DNA of 64,000 nucleotides from contig NZ_NPDZ01000003.1 of the NCBI RefSeq assembly GCF_002811875.1, positions 186,001 through 250,000 on the forward strand, written 5' to 3'. The translations under genes and the position numbers were made by a program. Below the pieces are notes generated by a model. It did no database searches. It saw only the letters and a list, made by a program, of their open reading frames with translations, and was not told the origin of the DNA. Of this stretch, positions 1 to 12,487 are shown one piece after another (the first letter of the stretch is position 1; each line of letters opens with the position of its first letter). This stretch comes from Leptospira perolatii. Its GTDB lineage: Bacteria; Spirochaetota; Leptospiria; Leptospirales; Leptospiraceae.

Positions 1-526
1 CGGAAATGCTGTTGGACTTTCCGGAAAAGACGGGAATCTTGCGATCGCATCCAAGACAAAGATTTCGGTAGAGATAGAGGGCAAACCTCCGGAATTGGTA
101 GATGTTGGCCTGGTCGGAAAAATTGATCGAATCGATCCGACTGTGATCCTTTCTTTACAGGAAAAAGGTTTTATTCCGGTAATTTCACCTGTGGCAGAAT
201 CCGGAGAAGGATCTTCTTTGAACATCAATGCAGATACATTTGCGGGAGAACTCGCAGGTGCTCTCAAGGCTGAAAAGTTAATTCTTTTAACAGATACCGA
301 AGGAATTTTGATCGACGGAAAGTTAGTTACCGGATTGAATCGTGCTCTCGTAAAAGATTACATACGTTCCGGCAAAATCACTGGCGGAATGATTCCGAAA
401 GTAGAATGTTGCATTTCCGCGATAGACCAAGGTGTGCGCCGCACCCATATTATCGACGGAAGAGTTCCTCATTCAATTCTAATAGAAGTTTTTACTGATC
501 AGGGGATAGGGTCGCTCATTGAATAA
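1..526 (+). CDS. argB: Acetylglutamate kinase, C-terminal part (5' end outside window)
   Basis: This enzyme phosphorylates N-acetylglutamate in the second step of arginine synthesis, in the cytoplasm. The reading frame is open from base 2 and runs into the window edge, so the N-terminal half with the first nucleotide-binding glycines is missing. The visible part begins with GLSGKDGNL, a hallmark of the kinase, followed by the VGLVGKI segment, the substrate-contacting N-I-N-AD stretch, LLTDTEGI and the conserved [11 protein letters not shown] motif of the amino-acid kinase fold. It ends with TAA at 524-526. The next gene has its own promoter-like sequence 31 bp downstream, so argB is probably the last gene of its transcript. 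The family assignment is firm; only the missing start limits the entry. Confidence 0.93.
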   Translation, partial: GNAVGLSGKDGNLAIASKTKISVEIEGKPPELVDVGLVGKIDRIDPTVILSLQEKGFIPVISPVAESGEGSSLNINADTFAGELAGALKAEKLILLTDTEGILIDGKLVTGLNRALVKDYIRSGKITGGMIPKVECCISAIDQGVRRTHIIDGRVPHSILIEVFTDQGIGSLIE

Positions 527-556
527 TACCGAATCAGAAAGTCGGCCTGAATCTCC

Positions 557-585
557 TTGACAATCTCTTGCTCTAAGGGTGGAAT
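557..585 (+). promoter_or_regulatory. Sigma-70-type promoter for the GAF-SpoIIE gene
   Basis: A perfect -35 hexamer TTGACA (557-562) is separated by 17 bp from TGGAAT (580-585), which matches four of six positions of the -10 consensus. Transcription would start near 592 and leave a leader of about 33 nt before the ATG at 625. This is pattern matching only. Confidence 0.45.
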
Positions 586-624
586 GAGCGTACCTTCCCT
601 CAAAAAAGAAACGAAACCATTCAC

Positions 625-2373
625 ATGAGTTTTAAGCAGCTCTCCCTCGCCTTGATTTCGGATATTACCGCCCGGATCAACTCCACCGACGATTTGGAGG
701 AGCTCCTCGGAATTATAATAGAAACTACAAAAGATGTTTTGAATACGGAAGGGTGTTCCCTTTTGTTATACGACAAAGAAGAAGACTGTCTTGTTTTCCA
801 GATTGCAAAGGGTGACAAAGGCGAGTCGCTCGCCGAATTAAAAGTACCGCGTGGTAAAGGAATCGCAGGGATCGTTCTAGAAAGCTTGGAACCGGTCATT
901 GTTAACGATGCCCAAAATGATCCTAGAATTTATAGAAACATTGATCAGGCGGTCGGCTTTACGACACGGAATTTGATCTGTGTTCCGATGAAAGCACAAG
1001 GCGAAATCCAGGGAGTTTTAGAGGCTGTCAATTCGCAGGAGCGCCCCGAATTCTCCATAAAAGATATTAAGATATTAGAATATCTTTCGGATCTAGCAGC
1101 TATCGCGATCCGGAATAGAAGACTCATTCAGCAGCTGAAAGACAGAGCCAGAGAATTGGACTGTTTGTACCAGATTAGCCAAGCAATCAGTAATATCAGT
1201 GAGATGGACCAGTTCTTAAACCTGACAGTTCACTCATTGTCAGATGTGCTAAATGCAGAGAGGGTCTCTCTGATCTTTCAAAATCCTAGAAGCAACAGTT
1301 TCGAACTCTCTAAATCTGTCGGATTCGGAATCGAAGAAGAATCTCAACTAGTAGATGAAACCCAAGGAATATTAAATAAGATCCTTTCCGAAGGAAAGCC
1401 GCTCTTAGTACAAGGCCAGAATGATATCTCGCCGGAACTACTGAACCCTGCAAGATACAAAACCAAGTCGTTCGTTTCCGTACCTATCCGACAAAACGGG
1501 AAAATTATAGGAATCCTAAACGCAGCAGATAAGGAAAGCGGAGAAAGTTTCTCTGTCCAAGATCTTTCGATTTTGAGTACGATTTCCAATCAAATTGCGG
1601 AAGCTTACAATTCTTTGTTGGTAAAAGACCAAAAAGAAAAATTAACCTCTATTCGAAGAGATATGCAAATCGCTTCGCAAATCCAGCTGAACTCACTCCC
1701 GAGCATTCCGAAAAAAATGCACCTCTTGGAGATCGAGACCTCCTACACAGCTTCCAAGGAAATCGGCGGAGATTTTTACGACCTAGTCTACCATAATCCA
1801 GATGAAATTAGCGTACTCATCGCGGACGTTTCCGGTAAAGGAATTGCGGCGGCTTTGTTTATGGAGTTTTCCAAGACGATCATTGCAGGAGAGGTCTCCA
1901 GGAATTCTTCCACTAGCATTAGTTTGATGAGCGCAAACAGAATTATTCAGGAAAAATCCGGATATTTCATGTTTGTGACTGTGATGCTGATAAGAATTAA
2001 TATGCTCAAGAAAAGAATTCGATTCTCTAGCGCGGGGCATAACGATCAAATATTATACCGCGCCAAAGAGAAGAAGGTCGTTTTTCTCGCTACCAAGGGA
2101 ATGCCCCTAGGTATTAAAGAATCAGAAATTGAAGAGCAAGAGGTGGATTATCAGCCTGGTGACTTGCTCATTTTGTATACAGACGGTGTGAGCGAAACCA
2201 CAAACAAAGACGGGGAAATGTACGGGTTAGAAAATCTAGCAAAGCTGATTGAAAGAAATGGAGACATGCCCGTGGAAAATCTCAAAGATCTGATTCTAGA
2301 CACGACCGATGCATTTCGAGGTGAAATGGATCCTCACGATGATTATACATTGTTGCTGGTAAGGTTGAACTAG
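625..2373 (+). CDS. GAF-GAF-SpoIIE/PP2C serine phosphatase (RsbU-like)
   Basis: This is a cytoplasmic 582-residue sensor phosphatase. Two GAF domains (about residues 20-165 and 185-330) are joined by a short helical linker to a SpoIIE/PP2C domain (about 370-582). The metal-binding acidic motifs of the PPM fold are visible: [21 protein letters not shown] and the terminal DDYTLLL. Proteins of this design dephosphorylate STAS-domain antagonists and so free sigma factors or other targets from RsbW-type kinases. The ligand of the GAF domains cannot be read from the sequence. A STAS protein and an RsbW-like kinase are encoded about 50 kb away in this window, but no physical link shows that they are its partners. 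The ATG at 625 has only a weak ribosome site. The gene ends at a facing inverted-repeat terminator shared with the next gene. Confidence 0.88.
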   Translation: MSFKQLSLALISDITARINSTDDLEELLGIIIETTKDVLNTEGCSLLLYDKEEDCLVFQIAKGDKGESLAELKVPRGKGIAGIVLESLEPVIVNDAQNDPRIYRNIDQAVGFTTRNLICVPMKAQGEIQGVLEAVNSQERPEFSIKDIKILEYLSDLAAIAIRNRRLIQQLKDRARELDCLYQISQAISNISEMDQFLNLTVHSLSDVLNAERVSLIFQNPRSNSFELSKSVGFGIEEESQLVDETQGILNKILSEGKPLLVQGQNDISPELLNPARYKTKSFVSVPIRQNGKIIGILNAADKESGESFSVQDLSILSTISNQIAEAYNSLLVKDQKEKLTSIRRDMQIASQIQLNSLPSIPKKMHLLEIETSYTASKEIGGDFYDLVYHNPDEISVLIADVSGKGIAAALFMEFSKTIIAGEVSRNSSTSISLMSANRIIQEKSGYFMFVTVMLIRINMLKKRIRFSSAGHNDQILYRAKEKKVVFLATKGMPLGIKESEIEEQEVDYQPGDLLILYTDGVSETTNKDGEMYGLENLAKLIERNGDMPVENLKDLILDTTDAFRGEMDPHDDYTLLLVRLN

Positions 2374-2374
2374 G

Positions 2375-2417
2375 TGTCGAAGTTACGACACTTTTCCCTC
2401 TTGTCGTAACTTCGACA
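2375..2417. terminator. Bidirectional hairpin made of two facing 16-bp repeats
   Basis: TGTCGAAGTTACGACA (2375-2390) is followed by its exact reverse complement (2402-2417). Together they give a perfect 16-bp stem with an 11-nt loop. The hairpin starts one base after the stop codon of the plus-strand phosphatase gene and ends two bases before the stop codon of the minus-strand phosphofructokinase gene. It lies exactly between convergent genes, which fits a shared terminator. Both arms are copies of the repeat found elsewhere in the window. Confidence 0.7.
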
Positions 2418-2419
2418 GA

Positions 2420-3721
2420 TTAGCTCTCAGAAGAAATCATCCTAGAAGGTTGTCCTGTCGATGTAAGAAGTGTTCTCCAAAGAGTACTTCTATCCGGCTG
2501 TAAGACCTTTCGTTCCTTAATTGCTAGATCAATTGGCAGATGGGTAAAAACATTATTCCACATTCCCACGACCATATCTGTTTTTCCAGACATTGCCGCA
2601 TGAACAGCATTTTGCGCGAGAAACTCACAGAACACTGAATCTTCAGGATTTGCTGGAACTGATCGAATAATGTAGCTCGGATCAATATATTTTAGATTTA
2701 TTGCAATATTCTCCTTCTTAAAATAATCCGAGATTTTTTCTTTTAGGAAAACTCCGATATCTCCAAGTTTTAGATTTCCGGAGGTATCTCTTTCCTCATT
2801 TTTCCCGAAAAATTTTTGACCAGCTCCTTCAGCGACTATAATCACAGCATGTTGCCTTCTTAGGATTCTTTCCTTCAAAATTTCTAGAAAAGCTCCTTTG
2901 CCATAAAGATCAAAATCTACTTCTGGTATCAGACAAAAGTTTACATTCCGGGAAGCTAAAGCCGCATTTACGGCAATAAATCCAGAATGTCTGCCCATCA
3001 ACTTCACAACTCCGATTCCATTCGGAGCTCCTTTAGATTCTACATGCGCACATTCGACAGATTCCATGGCTTTGGAAAATGCTGTGGAAAAGCCGAATGA
3101 CTTTTGAACGTAATTGATATCGTTATCTATAGTTTTCGGGACTCCTATAATGGAAATTTCCTCTCTTCTTTTTTCTATCTCCTTAACAATTTCCTTTGCT
3201 CCTCTTAGCGTTCCATCTCCACCAATACAAAATAACATTTTTACGCCGTACAGTGAAAGGGTATCGACCATATCGATCGCATCTTGATTTCCCCTAGAAG
3301 AAGCGAGAATGGTGCCGCCGTCTGCTCCGATGTGAGCTACATTTTCCGGCGTTAGTTCGATTGGGCGATGAGCGTATTTTTTTACTAAACCCTGAAAACC
3401 GTAGGGAAAGCCTAGGATGCGCCGAACCCCATACCTGTAAGTTAGTTCCATTACAATCCCACGAATGACGTCGTTGATTCCAGGGCATAGTCCTCCACAA
3501 GTTACAATTCCTGCAGTAACTTCAGAAGGCGGAAAAAATATCTTCTTTCGAGGTCCTGCCTGTTCGAAGAAGGCGACCCCTCCTTCGGAATATTTTTTCC
3601 AGTCCTCTTCACTATCAAAGACAGTCTTAAAAATAGCTCTTGAATCCTCAGCCGTGTAATAATCATACCCTGCAGGACTTTCTATTTTAGGAGTTCCAAA
3701 GTTTTTGATCTTAGTTTCCAT
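2420..3721 (-). CDS. 6-phosphofructokinase, plant/trypanosome-like (probably ATP-dependent)
   Basis: The 433-residue protein phosphorylates fructose 6-phosphate at the committing step of glycolysis. It is longer than the 320-residue E. coli type, having an N-terminal extension of about 65 residues before the first nucleotide loop GGLCPGIN (76-83). Other motifs are GGDGT (167-171), PKTIDND (195-201) and MGRHSG (242-247). In this family, glycine after GGD favours ATP, whereas aspartate there favours pyrophosphate. The lysine of PKTIDND is shared by pyrophosphate enzymes and by the ATP-using plant/trypanosomatid clade. The Gly/Lys pair therefore points to the latter, and ATP use is an inference. 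The gene is transcribed alone and converges on the phosphatase gene. Confidence 0.88.
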   Translation of the reverse strand: METKIKNFGTPKIESPAGYDYYTAEDSRAIFKTVFDSEEDWKKYSEGGVAFFEQAGPRKKIFFPPSEVTAGIVTCGGLCPGINDVIRGIVMELTYRYGVRRILGFPYGFQGLVKKYAHRPIELTPENVAHIGADGGTILASSRGNQDAIDMVDTLSLYGVKMLFCIGGDGTLRGAKEIVKEIEKRREEISIIGVPKTIDNDINYVQKSFGFSTAFSKAMESVECAHVESKGAPNGIGVVKLMGRHSGFIAVNAALASRNVNFCLIPEVDFDLYGKGAFLEILKERILRRQHAVIIVAEGAGQKFFGKNEERDTSGNLKLGDIGVFLKEKISDYFKKENIAINLKYIDPSYIIRSVPANPEDSVFCEFLAQNAVHAAMSGKTDMVVGMWNNVFTHLPIDLAIKERKVLQPDRSTLWRTLLTSTGQPSRMISSES

Positions 3722-3784
3722 TTTTTACCAATTTATAAGACTATTGAATTTTTTTTATTTTTGAAACAAACTCTCGATTTTTCA

Positions 3785-3814
3785 TTGGCAAGTAGGACTA
3801 CCTGGCGCTATATA
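3785..3814 (+). promoter_or_regulatory. Promoter-like sequence before the exported-protein gene
   Basis: TTGGCA (3785-3790) and TATATA (3809-3814) are separated by 18 bp. They lie about 47 bp before the preferred ATG at 3861, in the gap between two divergent genes. This is pattern matching only. Confidence 0.4.
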
Positions 3815-3860
3815 AATAGTAGAGATTTTCAGTTTGGAAAAATTTCAGGAATCTACAAGA

Positions 3861-4883
3861 ATGAGTGATCCGAAGAAAATCCCGCACAAATATTCCGCTA
3901 TATCCCGCGCTTTACAATTAATAATCGGATCATTAGCCGGATTAACTCTTAGCTTCTCCATCCTGTATGCAGAAACCGGGCCGACCCATTTCTGGACTTC
4001 CTTTGGGTTTCTTTCAACCAAGGATACAAATTCAAGCGCATCTGATCCTAACGAATATGCGGCATTAGAACGAGAATCTGTGCGGTTTTTTTCAGCCCAA
4101 ATGATTCAGAGGCCTTTCGAAACTAAATTCTTCTCTCACCTTCTAAAGAATGAAAATGAGCTGTGGCAGAATATTCCCGGCTTGCAAACAGAACTTCCGC
4201 GCCCTCCAAAACTTTTTTTACCTCGAAGAGAGTTTTTTGCCCTCTACCCTTCTTTGGGAAAAGAGGAAATTTTCCTTGTGGCTCTTTCGGTAATTCAGCC
4301 GAAGCAGGTAGACTCTAGGGCTTATGTCGGAGCTTCGACGGAAAAGCGCGCATTTGATTCTCTTACCGATTTTCGGAGCGCAAACACGTCCTTACCCGGA
4401 GTAAACGCAAACCTTTCAAGAGGTTTCGATAACCAAGGAAACAATCTACTTCTGGGATTCATGGCCAAAAGAGCAGGGTTTCAGATGGGTTTAGGAATGA
4501 GAATGGTAGGAAACGGCGCGGGACTGGCAGTTCCAGAATCGGCCAAATCTTCAATCGGATTCAGCTATTCCCTTTTTCCAGGTTCAACACAACAGAACAG
4601 ATTTGATTTCTTTCTGCAACTCTCTGGAGTCAAAAGATTCCAAGACCGCTCACTCGTTGCAGTGGAGGCACCGCCTGCATTTAGAGGCTGGCACCAAGGC
4701 TATGAATATTACGTAAATCCCGGATTTTCAGTTTCCACTAGAAATTTAAGTTTCGAAGGTTTAGTTCGCGTTCCACTCCACCAGCCCTTTCCAACTACGG
4801 ATGGACTCTGGACTCCAGAAATCCAAGGATTGTTAGGGATCAAATACAGTTTTTCCGAAAGCTCGCCAAACCTACCTAAGTAA
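3861..4883 (+). CDS. Exported protein of unknown function, possibly a small beta-barrel
   Basis: I do not recognise the family. The frame is open from a TTG at 3834, but the ATG at 3861 is preferred because AGGA lies 10 bases upstream; it gives 340 residues. The N-terminus has a basic stretch, then a hydrophobic segment ending in a signal-peptidase-like site near ILYAETG, so the protein is probably exported. The second half alternates polar and hydrophobic residues, with many glycine and aromatic residues, and ends in a strand-like segment (GIKYSFSES). This resembles outer-membrane barrel strands but is not diagnostic. The gene stands alone between a divergent phosphofructokinase gene and a convergent small gene, and a 16-bp palindromic repeat lies 51 bp after its stop. 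Confidence 0.6.
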   Translation: MSDPKKIPHKYSAISRALQLIIGSLAGLTLSFSILYAETGPTHFWTSFGFLSTKDTNSSASDPNEYAALERESVRFFSAQMIQRPFETKFFSHLLKNENELWQNIPGLQTELPRPPKLFLPRREFFALYPSLGKEEIFLVALSVIQPKQVDSRAYVGASTEKRAFDSLTDFRSANTSLPGVNANLSRGFDNQGNNLLLGFMAKRAGFQMGLGMRMVGNGAGLAVPESAKSSIGFSYSLFPGSTQQNRFDFFLQLSGVKRFQDRSLVAVEAPPAFRGWHQGYEYYVNPGFSVSTRNLSFEGLVRVPLHQPFPTTDGLWTPEIQGLLGIKYSFSESSPNLPK

Positions 4884-4933
4884 GTCCTTCAGTCTTTTTC
4901 CCGGAATTTCAGTTTAGGAAAGATTGTGGAGAC

Positions 4934-4949
4934 TGTCGAAGTTACGACA
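4934..4949. repeat. Copy of the 16-bp palindromic repeat
   Basis: An exact TGTCGAAGTTACGACA copy followed by TTTTTT on the plus strand lies after the exported-protein gene. Its right half contains the TAA stop codon (4942-4944) of the minus-strand small gene. The repeat plus T-run could terminate plus-strand transcripts. Confidence 0.75.
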
Positions 4950-5277
4950 TTTTTTGCCTATCCACTGACAGCCTGAAATCGATTTTGCTAATGAATTCCT
5001 TTTTGCGAGAAAAGCGAATCGTCATGACAGACTCGCTCAAGCTCGTCGGAAAGATTTCCACCCAAGTTTCATTAATCGGACAGGAAAGATCAACGCAAGA
5101 CTCTTCTCGGACCCGAAGGATACTATCTGGCATTTCGAATTTCTGCCTTAATGCAGATGCTAACCAAGGATGGAACGAAAATTCCGAGCCAGGCATACAA
5201 AGCTCTGCAAAATTTTCGTGTCCACTATGAGCACTTACATTATGCAGATCTTTATTTGTCGTATCTTCGACACTCAT
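4942..5277 (-). CDS. Small hypothetical protein coupled to metH
   Basis: I do not recognise this 111-residue protein. Its ATG lies only 6 bases after the metH stop codon, so it is very likely co-transcribed and translationally coupled as the last gene of the methionine-cycle operon. No signal peptide or membrane segment is visible. The middle contains a C-x8-C-x3-C arrangement (ELCMPG to DLSCPINETW) and the C-terminal third looks like alternating strands and basic residues. The stop codon lies inside a 16-bp repeat, which suggests either that the end was remodelled when the repeat arrived or that the repeat serves as its terminator. Its role in the operon is unknown. Confidence 0.55.
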   Translation of the reverse strand: MSVEDTTNKDLHNVSAHSGHENFAELCMPGSEFSFHPWLASALRQKFEMPDSILRVREESCVDLSCPINETWVEIFPTSLSESVMTIRFSRKKEFISKIDFRLSVDRQKMS

Positions 5278-5283
5278 AATACT

Positions 5284-8200
5284 TTAGACGACCGGAACAG
5301 TCTCTTTCGTATCATAGGCAAGATTTGGAGAAAGCCAACGTTCTACTTCTGGAACACTCATTCCTTTTCTCGAGGCATAATCCTCGATTTGGTCCTTATT
5401 GATCTTTGCAACAGCGAAATACTTCGATTCCGGATGAGCAAAATATAGACCGCTTACTGAGCTGGCCGGCCACATTGCAAAATGCTCTGTAAGTGTGATC
5501 CCGGTATTTTTTTCTACCTGAAGCAAATCAAAAAGGATCCTTTTTTCTGTATGATCTGGACTCGCAGGATATCCAGCTGCAGGACGAATTCCTTGGTACC
5601 TTTCTCGGATTAAATCTTCCTTAGATAAAATTTCTTCTTTTGTGTATCCCCAAAGTTCTTTACGAACTTTTTCGTGCATAAATTCCGCAAAAGCTTCCGC
5701 GAAACGATCTCCCAAGGCTTTTGCCATAATCGAATTGTAATCGTCCTGCTTGTTCTCAAAAGCTTTCGCAAACTCGTCTACACCGTGACCAGAAGTAACG
5801 GCAAATCCACCGATATAATCTGCAAGGCCTGAATCTTTCGGCGCAATATAGTCCGCCAAACAGTAATTTGGTTCTCCATTTTCTTCTTTAGAGATCTGTT
5901 GCCGAAGAGTGTGGAAAGTAGTTAGAACTTTCTTTCTCGATTCATCTTCATAAACTTCTATATCATCCCCTACACTATTGGCAGGGAATATTCCGATTAC
6001 GCCCTTGGTTCTAAATTCATTATTCTTAATGATCCGTTCCATTAAAGCTAGAGCATCATTATATAATTCTCTAGCTTGTTTTCCGGTAATTTCATTTTCT
6101 AATATGGAAGGGAATCTCCCCTTCAATTCCCAAGCATGAAAGAAAGGAGACCAATCTATATACTCTTTCAAAGTAGATAATGAAATCTCTTCATCAAATA
6201 CTTTAACTCCTAAAAATTTGGGCTTGGCTATTGGAACATTCGACCAATCAGAGACGTATTTGTTCTCTCTTGCTTCGTCAATAGAGACTAATTTTCTCTC
6301 GCTTCTCGTGCTAAAATAAATCTCTCTTTGCTTCTTTTGTTCTTCTTTAATCTGTAGAATATAATCAGGCTTTAAAGAAGGACTGAGAAGCTTACCAACA
6401 ACATTTACGACCCTAGACGCATCTAAGACATGCACCACGGGGTGCTCATATTTCTCAGAAATCTTTACCGAAGTATGGGCAGAACTTGTCGTAGCACCTC
6501 CGATCAATAATGGAATATCGAACCCGTTTCTTTGCATCTCCGAAGCGACATGAACCATTTCATCCAAGGAAGGTGTGATTAGACCCGATAGTCCGATCAC
6601 GTTCACTTTGTTTTCTTTTGCCTGCTCCAAGATTCTTTCACAAGGAACCATTACTCCAAGGTCAATCACCTCATAGTTGTTACACGCCAAGACTACAGAT
6701 ACGATATTCTTTCCGATATCGTGAACATCTCCCTTGACTGTGGCGATTAGAAATTTAGGTTTATTTAATGCTTCTGCTGAGTTTCTGTTCTCTTCTTCCA
6801 TGAACGGCAATAGGTAAGCGACTGCTTTCTTCATCACCCTTGCACTTTTCACTACTTGAGGGAGAAACATCTTGCCGGAACCGAACAAATCTCCGACTAC
6901 TTTCATTCCGTCCATCAAAGGACCTTCAATGATTGATAAAGGTCTCCCGTATTTTACTCTAGCTTCTTCGGTGTCCTGGTCGATAAATTCTACGATTCCC
7001 TTTACTAGAGCATGTTCTAATCTTTGCTCTACCGAGCCTTCTCTCCAGGCATCTTCTTTCTTTTCTACTTTTTCGCCTGCCTTGACGGTCTCGGCAAACT
7101 CGATCAACCTTTCTGTTGCATCGGATCTTCGATTGAGAAGTACGTCCTCCACCATTTCGAGAAGGTCTTTCGGAATCTCTTCATACACCGCCAGCATTCC
7201 GGCATTTACGATCGCCATGTCCATTCCCGCCTGGATCGCATGATAAAGGAACGCTGCGTGCATAGCCTCCCTTACCGGATTATTACCGCGGAATGAGAAA
7301 GATACGTTACTCAATCCACCGCTAACTTTAGCTCCCGGACATCTCTTTTTTATCTCTTTAACTGCTTCAATAAAATCGACAGCATAATTGTTGTGTTCTT
7401 CAATTCCCGTTCCGACAGTTAAAATATTTGGATCAAAAATGATATCCTCTGCTAAATAATCTGCCTTATCAAGAAGTAGATGATAGGCCCGTTCGCAAAT
7501 CCTAACCTTATCATCTTTTGTAGCAGCTTGGCCTTGTTCGTCAAAAGCCATTACGATTACAGAAGCACCATATCTACGGACAAGCTTGGCATGAGCTAAA
7601 AACTTTTCTTCACCTTCTTTCAATGAAATTGAGTTAACGATCGGTTTTCCTTGAATGCATTTTAATCCAGCTTCCAGTACTGTCCATTTTGAGCTGTCGA
7701 TCATAAACGGAACTCTCGCTATGTCAGGCTCAGAAGCGATCAGGTTGAGAAAATGCTTCATAGAAGCTTCTCCATCTAACAGTGCTTCATCGAAATTTAG
7801 ATCGATAATGTTCGCACCAGATTCCACTTGCTGCAAGGCAACGGAAACAGCCTCTTCAAAATTTCCTTCAAGTATTAGTTTCTTAAACTTAGGAGAACCG
7901 GTAACATTTGTCCTCTCTCCTACCAAAAGGAATCCTTTGTCCGGAGTTATATTCAAAGCTTCTAATCCAGAAAGCCGAGTAAGCGGAGTTATATGGGGAA
8001 TTCTTCTGGGCGATTTCCCTGCAACTGCTTTAGCTGCGGCGGCAATATGTTCTGGAGTGGTTCCGCAACAACCTCCCGCGATATTTAACCAACCTTTGGA
8101 AGAAAACTCTTCGATAAAAGCTCCAAATTCCTCGGGGGTTTGGTCATAGCCACCGAAGGCATTCGGCAAACCGGCATTCGGATAACAACAAATATAAAAC

Positions 8201-9021
8201 TCAGCGACTTGAGATAGCTCTTCTATGTAAGGTCTCATCTCTCCCGCACCAAGAGCACAGTTAATTCCTATTGTTAAAGGATTTGCATGATGAACGGAAT
8301 TATAAAAAGCCTCGATAGTTTGACCAGATAAAGTACGACCTGACGCATCCGTGATAGTCACCGATAAAGATAGAGGAATGCGAACATTCAAATCTGCAAA
8401 AACGTTTTCAACCGCGAAGATAGCAGCCTTTAAATTTAGAGTATCTATATTCGTTTCTAATAATAGAATATCGACTCCAGCTTCTACTAACGATCGAGCC
8501 TGCTCGTAAAAGGTCTCTACTAATTCGTCGAAAGAGGTAGCTCTGAACGCAGGGTCGTTCACATCCGGAGAGAGCGAAGCAGTTCTATTCGTCGGACCCA
8601 TTGCTCCAGCTAAGAAAATAGGTTTATCCGGATTCTTACTCTGGAATCTTGAGATTGCCGCTCTTGCAACACTGACGGCAGCCCGGTTTAGTTCATCCAC
8701 AAGAAATTCGGTCTTATAATCAGCTTGAGAGATTCTATTAGAACTAAATGTATTCGTTTCTAATATATTTGCTCCAGCTTCTAAAAATTTATAATGTATC
8801 TCTTCCACAATCTCTGGGCGACTTAATACAAGAAGATCATTATTTCCTTTTAATGAGTGGGGATGTCCTTCTAACCTTTTGCCCTGGAAATCTTTTTCTG
8901 ATAGAGAATAGCGTTGGATCATCGTTCCCATAGCACCATCGAGGACTAAAATCTGCTTTTGCAATAGCTCAATAAGCAGTTTCGATGAATCGTTTGTATA
9001 TTTGGGAGAGCTTTTCTTCAT
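5284..9021 (-). CDS. metH: Cobalamin-dependent methionine synthase
   Basis: The enzyme moves a methyl group from methyltetrahydrofolate to homocysteine through methylcobalamin. At 1245 residues it has full MetH length. The domains run in order: the homocysteine-binding domain with zinc cysteines (GINCALG and [10 protein letters not shown]), the pterin-binding domain beginning near [15 protein letters not shown], the cobalamin cap, the cobalamin-binding domain with DVHDIGKN carrying the axial histidine, and the C-terminal activation domain that binds S-adenosylmethionine ([12 protein letters not shown]). The activation domain shows that the enzyme needs a reducing partner to recover from cob(II)alamin. 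The ATG overlaps the ferredoxin stop codon by four bases (ATGA), which implies coupled translation. It lies fourth in an operon with a SahR-like regulator, ahcY and the ferredoxin gene. Confidence 0.97.
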   Translation of the reverse strand: MKKSSPKYTNDSSKLLIELLQKQILVLDGAMGTMIQRYSLSEKDFQGKRLEGHPHSLKGNNDLLVLSRPEIVEEIHYKFLEAGANILETNTFSSNRISQADYKTEFLVDELNRAAVSVARAAISRFQSKNPDKPIFLAGAMGPTNRTASLSPDVNDPAFRATSFDELVETFYEQARSLVEAGVDILLLETNIDTLNLKAAIFAVENVFADLNVRIPLSLSVTITDASGRTLSGQTIEAFYNSVHHANPLTIGINCALGAGEMRPYIEELSQVAEFYICCYPNAGLPNAFGGYDQTPEEFGAFIEEFSSKGWLNIAGGCCGTTPEHIAAAAKAVAGKSPRRIPHITPLTRLSGLEALNITPDKGFLLVGERTNVTGSPKFKKLILEGNFEEAVSVALQQVESGANIIDLNFDEALLDGEASMKHFLNLIASEPDIARVPFMIDSSKWTVLEAGLKCIQGKPIVNSISLKEGEEKFLAHAKLVRRYGASVIVMAFDEQGQAATKDDKVRICERAYHLLLDKADYLAEDIIFDPNILTVGTGIEEHNNYAVDFIEAVKEIKKRCPGAKVSGGLSNVSFSFRGNNPVREAMHAAFLYHAIQAGMDMAIVNAGMLAVYEEIPKDLLEMVEDVLLNRRSDATERLIEFAETVKAGEKVEKKEDAWREGSVEQRLEHALVKGIVEFIDQDTEEARVKYGRPLSIIEGPLMDGMKVVGDLFGSGKMFLPQVVKSARVMKKAVAYLLPFMEEENRNSAEALNKPKFLIATVKGDVHDIGKNIVSVVLACNNYEVIDLGVMVPCERILEQAKENKVNVIGLSGLITPSLDEMVHVASEMQRNGFDIPLLIGGATTSSAHTSVKISEKYEHPVVHVLDASRVVNVVGKLLSPSLKPDYILQIKEEQKKQREIYFSTRSERKLVSIDEARENKYVSDWSNVPIAKPKFLGVKVFDEEISLSTLKEYIDWSPFFHAWELKGRFPSILENEITGKQARELYNDALALMERIIKNNEFRTKGVIGIFPANSVGDDIEVYEDESRKKVLTTFHTLRQQISKEENGEPNYCLADYIAPKDSGLADYIGGFAVTSGHGVDEFAKAFENKQDDYNSIMAKALGDRFAEAFAEFMHEKVRKELWGYTKEEILSKEDLIRERYQGIRPAAGYPASPDHTEKRILFDLLQVEKNTGITLTEHFAMWPASSVSGLYFAHPESKYFAVAKINKDQIEDYASRKGMSVPEVERWLSPNLAYDTKETVPVV

Positions 9022-9317
9022 AATGAACTCTTACTACAGGGATCCTTTATTAATGGATTTTTTAAATCTTTGATGACTGGAAGTGACTTGGATTCAATCG
9101 CATTTTTTCGAATCCAATCCTTCCAGTTTGGAGGTACTTCATCTTCGGGAAAAATCGCATTCACCGGACATTCTCTCAAACAATCATTGCAATGAATGCA
9201 GACATCCGGATCAATTAAAACCAGATCCTTTCCTTCCCGAAATGCCTCCACAGGACATACTGCGGCACAATATGTATACTTACAACCAACGCATGGCTCA
9301 GTTACAACGTATGCCAC
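9018..9317 (-). CDS. Seven-iron ferredoxin (3Fe-4S / 4Fe-4S)
   Basis: This 99-residue cytoplasmic electron carrier has two cluster-binding motifs. The first is C-x2-C-x4-C-x3-CP ([18 protein letters not shown], about residues 9-26), whose spacing is typical of FdxA-type seven-iron ferredoxins. The second is the classical C-x2-C-x2-C-x3-CP ([12 protein letters not shown], about 41-52). A C-terminal tail of about 45 residues contains PPNWKDWI, also usual for this type. The stop codon overlaps the metH start by four bases and ahcY lies 27 bp upstream, so it sits inside the methionine-cycle operon. From this position I infer that it may donate electrons to reactivate MetH, the job done by flavodoxin in E. 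coli; this is not shown by the sequence itself. Confidence 0.92.
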   Translation of the reverse strand: MAYVVTEPCVGCKYTYCAAVCPVEAFREGKDLVLIDPDVCIHCNDCLRECPVNAIFPEDEVPPNWKDWIRKNAIESKSLPVIKDLKNPLIKDPCSKSSL

Positions 9318-9344
9318 AGTCTTCCTACCTTGTGCAAAAATAGA

Positions 9345-11758
<2,414 letters not shown>

Positions 11759-11761
11759 AAG

Positions 11762-11791
11762 GATAGATATCAAGATATCTTGATATCTATC
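11762..11791. promoter_or_regulatory. Perfect 30-bp palindrome, likely operator of the methionine-cycle operon
   Basis: The left half GATAGATATCAAGAT is followed directly by its exact reverse complement, making a gapless 30-bp palindrome built from nested GATATC and TTGATATC units. It ends 3 bp before the ATG of the SahR-like regulator, so a bound dimer would cover the transcription or translation start. ArsR-family proteins bind AT-rich inverted repeats of this kind. That this is its operator is inferred from position and symmetry. Confidence 0.75.
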
Positions 11792-11833
11792 AACCCTTTA
11801 TTTTCTTTCCGGGCGAAAATTAAGAGACATAGC

Positions 11834-12361
11834 CTAAACAGGGCCATGCTTAGAATGCGAAAACAGCTTCGGATCAAATATGCAGAAAAGGCCAATTTTA
11901 TCCCTTTGATAATCTATAGATTTCCAAATTAACATTCTTTTGGGAGAGGAGAGTCTCGTACTATTCCAAAATGATCGGAAGATCTTCCTCTTAATTTTTG
12001 ATAAATCCCAGTGAATCAGAAGGGAAATCAGATAGCTTTGCGATACACCCAAGGTGCTTCCAATCATTCGTAATTCTTGATATGATCGTTCGATTGGACG
12101 ATAGCTGCAGCGAATCAAATTTTGCTCCTTTGGCTGGTATTTAGTCCGAAGCATACTTGGATTAAGATGCCCTTGTGAAAGTAATAACAATCGGTACTCG
12201 GAGATAAGTTCATGAATATAGTTTGCAAAACTCCTTTTCCGCAATCTCGGAATCACTCGGAGCCACTGGACTTTCGGTATGAGTGCTGTTGAAGCAAATC
12301 TATTACGCTGGATTTGAAATTCCTTTCTATGTGTTGAATTAAAATATACAGACTCTTTCAA
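11834..12361 (-). CDS. DUF1564-like Leptospira protein
   Basis: This 175-residue basic protein resembles the DUF1564 family, a Leptospira-restricted and often multi-copy family of unknown function. The matching features are a central RSFANYIHELISEYRLLLL segment (a basic start followed by a paired-leucine helix) and, about 40 residues later, a W/Y-x-ELR helix leading into GVSQSYLISLLIHWDL, which looks like a helix-turn-helix or ribbon-helix element. The match is from memory of the pattern, not from a search. There is no signal peptide. The gene lies upstream of the methionine operon in the same direction but is separated from it by the operator palindrome, so it is probably a separate unit. 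Confidence 0.6.
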   Translation of the reverse strand: MKESVYFNSTHRKEFQIQRNRFASTALIPKVQWLRVIPRLRKRSFANYIHELISEYRLLLLSQGHLNPSMLRTKYQPKEQNLIRCSYRPIERSYQELRMIGSTLGVSQSYLISLLIHWDLSKIKRKIFRSFWNSTRLSSPKRMLIWKSIDYQRDKIGLFCIFDPKLFSHSKHGPV

Positions 12362-12487
12362 AGTAATCCTGACAGGTGTCGCGAAAGCAAAACTGCTAAC
12401 AAAAAAGTCTTATAAGCGAAAAAAACTGGATCTATTTTAAGAATCTCTAAATATTCGTTTCTTCTCTAAAAATGGGGGGGAATTCAT

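Noticed and set aside
12261..12268. GCCACTGG resembling part of a cobalamin-riboswitch B12 box near the metH operon
   Set aside because: It is inside the DUF1564-like coding region, not in a leader, and no other riboswitch parts are present. I saw none upstream of meaA either.
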